Below are positions 3,367 to 5,733 of a stretch of DNA of 5,733 nt, piece after piece. Location: the NCBI GenBank assembly GCA_037442205.1, contig JBBIQS010000168.1, positions 1 to 5,733 of the forward strand. Reading direction: 5' to 3'. Below the pieces are notes generated by a model, which was given only the letters and a program-made list of their open reading frames with translations, was not told where the DNA came from and ran no database searches. Position 1 is the stretch's first letter; each line of letters opens with the position of its first letter. The DNA comes from JBBIQS01 sp037442205 (lineage in GTDB: Bacteria > Myxococcota > Myxococcia > Myxococcales > UBA5297). A program made the translations under genes and the position numbers.

Positions 3367-5733
3367 ATGCGTCCGAAGCTCCTAGCGTTGATGCTCATCT
3401 CCATAGTGTCCGCCGCCTGCGGGAACGAGAGGATCGTCGCCAGCGACCGCTGCGATACCGGCGGTAGCTGCAAGGTCGGCTTCCAGTGCTACCAGGGGAT
3501 GTGCCGTCCCAGCCGAGGCACCGCCTGCGACGATCAGAGTGCGGTCTGCGTCCCTGGGTACGTCTGCGAGGGCGCGGTGTGCGTCGGCGGCGGCGGCGCC
3601 GAGTGCGACGACACCAAGCCCTGCGGTCACGCCTTCACCTGCGTCAACGGCCGCTGCGCCGCGGGGCCGGCCGGCGAGTGCGGCGGCTCCACCGACATCC
3701 CGTGCCAGGCCGGTCTGGTCTGCGAGGGCTCGACCTGCCGGGTCGCGGTCGGCGGTAACTGCGGCACGCCCGAGACCACCTGCGCCAGCGGCCTGCTGTG
3801 CGAGAACGGGACCTGCCACGCCCCGCTGGTCGCTCCGACCAACCTCACCTACTCGCCGGACGCGCTGGTCTGCACCAAGAACCAGGCCTGCTCGCTCGGC
3901 CCGCCGACTGCCAAGGGCGGAGCCATCGACTCGTTTTCCATCTCCCCGGCCCTGCCGACCGGCCTGAGCCTCGACCAGACCACCGGCGTCATCTCCGGCA
4001 CCCCGACCCAGGTCTCGGCACTCGCCACCTTCACCGTCACCGCCCACAACGCGGTCGGCACCGCGACGGCGGCGATCACCGTGACGGTCAAGGATCTGCC
4101 GCCCTCCGGCCTGTCCTACGCGACCAACCCCGCCAGCTATCCGGTCGCGGTGCAGATCACCCCGAACGTGCCCACGCTCGTCGGCGCCTCGTCCGCGACC
4201 TATACGGTGAGCCCGGCGCTTCCCGACGGCCTGACCCTCGATCCCGCGACCGGCATCATCTCCGGAACCCCCACCACTCCGGCCGGCGCGGCGGGCTTCA
4301 CCGTGACCGCCACCAACTCCGGCGGCAGCGTGAAGACCACGCTGATCATCAGCATCAGCTGCACCCCGACCAAGACCGTCTTCAGCTCCACCGGCGCCGA
4401 CCAGACCTTCGTCGTTCCCGGCGGCATCCGCTCGGTGAGCGTGAAGGCCTGGGGTGCGGGCGGCGGAGGCTCGGGCGGCGGCGGCGGCTTCGCCTCGGCG
4501 GCCTTGGGCACGATCCCCGGGGAGACCCTCACCGTCGTCGTCGGTCAGGGCGGGGTCAGCAACGGTGGCGCCAGCACCTACGGCGGCGGCGGCGGATCCA
4601 CCCCCAACCCCAGCGGCTGCGGAACCACCAACGGCTCGGGCGGAGGGCGTTCGGCGCTGCGGCGCGGGCAGGTCGATCTGCTCACCGCCGGCGGCGGCGG
4701 CGGCGGCTCGGGCGGTGGCGGACAACGGACGGGCGGCCCGGGCGGCGGCTTTGGAGGCATGGGCGGTCCGGCAGCCGGCGAGGCCGGCACGATGCACGGC
4801 GGCGGCGCTGGCGGCCACGCGATCCAGACCGGCACCGCCGGCACCGCCTACCAGGGAGGCAAGGGAGCCTACGACGCCGGCAAGTGCTCCGGCGGCGGCG
4901 GGGGCGGCGGCTACTTCGGAGGAGGCGGCGGAGCGGAGTACAGCAGCGGTCCGGCGGGAGGCGGCGGCGGAGCCAACTTCGCCCCCGGAGGCACCTCGAT
5001 TCCCGCGTCCGCGGGCACGCCCGCCAACCAGTCCGACCCCGACTACCCGACCAAGGCCGGGATGCAGGAGCAGGGGGGCGCGGTGGTCATCGAAACGGTG
5101 TGCATTCCTTCGCCCCTGACCATCGTCGCCTGGCCCTCGGTGGTGACGGTGGGAGGCACGGCGAACGTCTACAGCAACGGCGCGCCGCCGCTCTCGTTCA
5201 CCATCGCGTCCGGCGGTGGCTCCATCGTCGAGACCAACGGCTACTTCCTCGCGCCGGCCGCGGCGGGGACGACCACGGTGCAGGTCACCGACGCGCTCGG
5301 ACGCACGGCGCAGACCAAGATCGACACCTACAGCGGACGGCAGGTGTTCAGCTACACCGGCGCCAACCAGGCCTTCACCGTACCGACGGGCGCGACCAGC
5401 CTGCTGGTGAGGGCGTGGGGCGCCGCCGCCGGGGCCTACCCCGGGACCTACGGCGGTGGCGGCGGGTTCGCGTCGGCCACGGTGTCGGTCACGCCCGGAG
5501 AATCGCTGTCGGTCATCGTCGGGCAGGCCGGGGTGGAAAACAGCACGAACCCCACCTTCGGCGGAGGCGGCGGCACCGGATACCTGGCGGCCTCGGTCCT
5601 CGGCGGTTCGGGCGGCGGGCGTTCGGCGGTGCGCCGTGGCAGCGCGGACCTGGTGACGGCGGGCGGCGGTGGCGGCGGCGCGTTCTACGGAGGTGGCGGA
5701 GGCGGAGGCGGCACGGCCGGGGTGATCTGCGCC
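3367..5733 (+). CDS. Modular cysteine- and glycine-rich surface lipoprotein, 3' end outside the window
   Basis: The frame is open for 789 codons from ATG at 3367 to the window edge. The N-terminus reads MRPKLLALMLISIVSAACGN: a short basic end, a hydrophobic core, and a lipobox-like SAAC with C18 as the probable lipidated residue. The -3 serine is not the favoured leucine, so lipidation is likely but not certain. The order after that is five four-Cys repeats (29-150), two He_PIG-like Ig domains (about 158-331), a glycine-rich module (337-576), an Ig-like linker (577-658), and a second glycine-rich module (659 onward, cut by the edge). The He_PIG signature appears as SPALPTGLSLD..TGVISGTP and SPALPDGLTLD..TGIISGTP. 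No catalytic motif is visible. Export, lipid anchoring and display at the cell surface are inferred. Adhesion, envelope or matrix structure are plausible roles, but the ligand is unknown. The gene diverges from the activase gene with no sign of shared function. Confidence 0.9.
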   Translation, partial: MRPKLLALMLISIVSAACGNERIVASDRCDTGGSCKVGFQCYQGMCRPSRGTACDDQSAVCVPGYVCEGAVCVGGGGAECDDTKPCGHAFTCVNGRCAAGPAGECGGSTDIPCQAGLVCEGSTCRVAVGGNCGTPETTCASGLLCENGTCHAPLVAPTNLTYSPDALVCTKNQACSLGPPTAKGGAIDSFSISPALPTGLSLDQTTGVISGTPTQVSALATFTVTAHNAVGTATAAITVTVKDLPPSGLSYATNPASYPVAVQITPNVPTLVGASSATYTVSPALPDGLTLDPATGIISGTPTTPAGAAGFTVTATNSGGSVKTTLIISISCTPTKTVFSSTGADQTFVVPGGIRSVSVKAWGAGGGGSGGGGGFASAALGTIPGETLTVVVGQGGVSNGGASTYGGGGGSTPNPSGCGTTNGSGGGRSALRRGQVDLLTAGGGGGGSGGGGQRTGGPGGGFGGMGGPAAGEAGTMHGGGAGGHAIQTGTAGTAYQGGKGAYDAGKCSGGGGGGGYFGGGGGAEYSSGPAGGGGGANFAPGGTSIPASAGTPANQSDPDYPTKAGMQEQGGAVVIETVCIPSPLTIVAWPSVVTVGGTANVYSNGAPPLSFTIASGGGSIVETNGYFLAPAAAGTTTVQVTDALGRTAQTKIDTYSGRQVFSYTGANQAFTVPTGATSLLVRAWGAAAGAYPGTYGGGGGFASATVSVTPGESLSVIVGQAGVENSTNPTFGGGGGTGYLAASVLGGSGGGRSAVRRGSADLVTAGGGGGGAFYGGGGGGGGTAGVICA
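3451..3816 (+). repeat. Five tandem four-cysteine repeats (residues 29-150)
   Basis: The cysteines fall at 29/35/41/46, 54/61/67/72, 80/86/92/97, 105/113/119/124 and 132/139/145/150. The last three in each unit are always spaced C-x5-C-x4-C, and only the first gap varies (5 to 7 residues). A typical unit ends GxxCxxGxC, as in GLVCEGSTC and GLLCENGTC. Two disulfides per unit are expected after export. Similar units in myxobacterial lipoproteins are often labelled Dickkopf-like Cys-rich domains; that is recognition by pattern only. Pairwise divergence between units suggests an old duplication. Confidence 0.85.
3838..4359 (+). repeat. Two tandem He_PIG-like (putative Ig) domains (residues about 158-331)
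   Basis: Domain 1 contains ISPALPTGLSLD (from 192) and TGVISGTPT (from 206). Domain 2 contains VSPALPDGLTLD (from 281) and TGIISGTPT (from 295). Both end in strands of the FTVTAxN type (222-228 and 311-317). SPALPxGLxLDxxTGxISGTPT is the hallmark of the He_PIG family, a cadherin-like beta-sandwich found in large bacterial surface proteins. Domain 1 carries an extra Cys pair, C169 and C175, that domain 2 lacks; it may form a local disulfide. Confidence 0.85.
4375..5094 (+). repeat. Glycine-rich module 1, ALK/LTK-like (residues 337-576)
   Basis: The module opens with a beta-type lead, VFSSTGADQTFVVP, then SVKAWGAGGGG with W362. It continues with long glycine runs, the signature SGGGRSALRRG (from 424), and DLLTAGGGGGG (from 437). 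A later stretch reads CSGGGGGGGYFGGGGG, and the module closes with GGAVVIE (570-576). This order (F..G....VP, WGAGGGG, GGGxxxxR, hydrophobic-AGGGGGG, final VVIE) matches the Gly_rich family known from the ALK and LTK receptor ectodomains and many bacterial and phage surface proteins. In ALK such segments form packed polyglycine helices. Coding is by GGC/GGA/GGT runs, including six consecutive GGC codons at 4690-4707. Confidence 0.8.
5095..5340 (+). other. Ig-like linker domain between the glycine-rich modules (residues 577-658)
   Basis: After C579 comes a stretch with alternating hydrophobic residues, including TVGGTANVYSNGAPPLSF, then SGGGSIVETNGYFLAPAAAG and TTTVQVTDALG. The pattern GGAPPxxF, SGGGxI, GxYxAPxxAG, TTTVxVTDALG is typical of Ig-like repeats in large bacterial extracellular proteins. 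The family assignment is by eye. It probably acts as a rigid spacer. Confidence 0.65.
5341..5733 (+). repeat. Glycine-rich module 2, partial (residues 659-789 and beyond)
   Basis: The module repeats the plan of module 1: VFSYTGANQAFTVP, VRAWGAAAG with W684, GGGGGFASA, SGGGRSAVRRG (from 748) and DLVTAGGGGGG. The aromatic-to-tryptophan distance (F339-W362 and F661-W684) is 23 residues in both. The tryptophans lie 322 residues apart, which sets the repeat period with the Ig linker included. The window ends inside a glycine run after VICA, so the C-terminal half is missing. Confidence 0.85.

Noticed and set aside
3382..4818. A 478-codon minus-strand open frame opposite the lipoprotein
   Set aside because: Its Ala/Gly/Arg-rich translation mirrors the Gly/Ala/Thr codons of the real gene and it has no family motif. 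The plus-strand frame has a signal peptide and several recognisable repeats.
1..5733. CRISPR array, tRNA/rRNA gene, insertion sequence or prophage
   Set aside because: No regularly spaced repeats with unique spacers, tRNA-like cloverleaf, transposase motif or terminal inverted repeats were seen. The only repeats are protein-coding modules and the short operator array.

Overview
The window is GC-rich bacterial DNA, with strong G/C preference at third codon positions. It most resembles a Myxococcota-type ('deltaproteobacterial') genome. That placement is an inference from base composition, from the Cys-rich, modular lipoprotein, and from the very large acyl-CoA dehydratase activase fusion. Nothing here fixes the species.

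Layout: two long genes are transcribed away from each other from a shared 654-bp upstream region, and both run off the window. On the left, the minus-strand gene (2712 to beyond 1) encodes at least 904 residues of an acyl-CoA dehydratase activase fusion. It has two tandem BadF/BadG/BcrA/BcrD-type ATPase (ASKHA) domains, a Cys-rich segment, and a DUF2229-type region. On the right, the plus-strand gene (3367 to beyond 5733) encodes at least 789 residues of a predicted surface lipoprotein. Its parts are a lipobox signal peptide, five four-cysteine repeats, two He_PIG-like Ig domains, and two ALK/LTK-like glycine-rich modules separated by an Ig-like linker. Long open frames opposite these genes are compositional shadows.

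The intergenic region (2713-3366) holds the most distinctive regulatory signal. Three copies of a GGTnnnACC operator sit exactly 13 bp apart at 2745-2783, and the third extends into a perfect 17-bp palindrome. They match the TGGTnnnACCA pattern of FadR-subfamily GntR repressors and lie just upstream of the activase start, where they would cover its transcription start. A good sigma70-like promoter faces the lipoprotein gene but would leave a leader of about 285 nt. A hairpin abuts the activase ribosome binding site.

The two genes show no obvious functional partnership. The activase is a cytoplasmic, ATP-driven electron-transfer enzyme of acyl-CoA metabolism, whereas the lipoprotein would act at the cell surface. 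They share only a divergent intergenic region. No RNA gene, mobile element, CRISPR array or prophage was seen.
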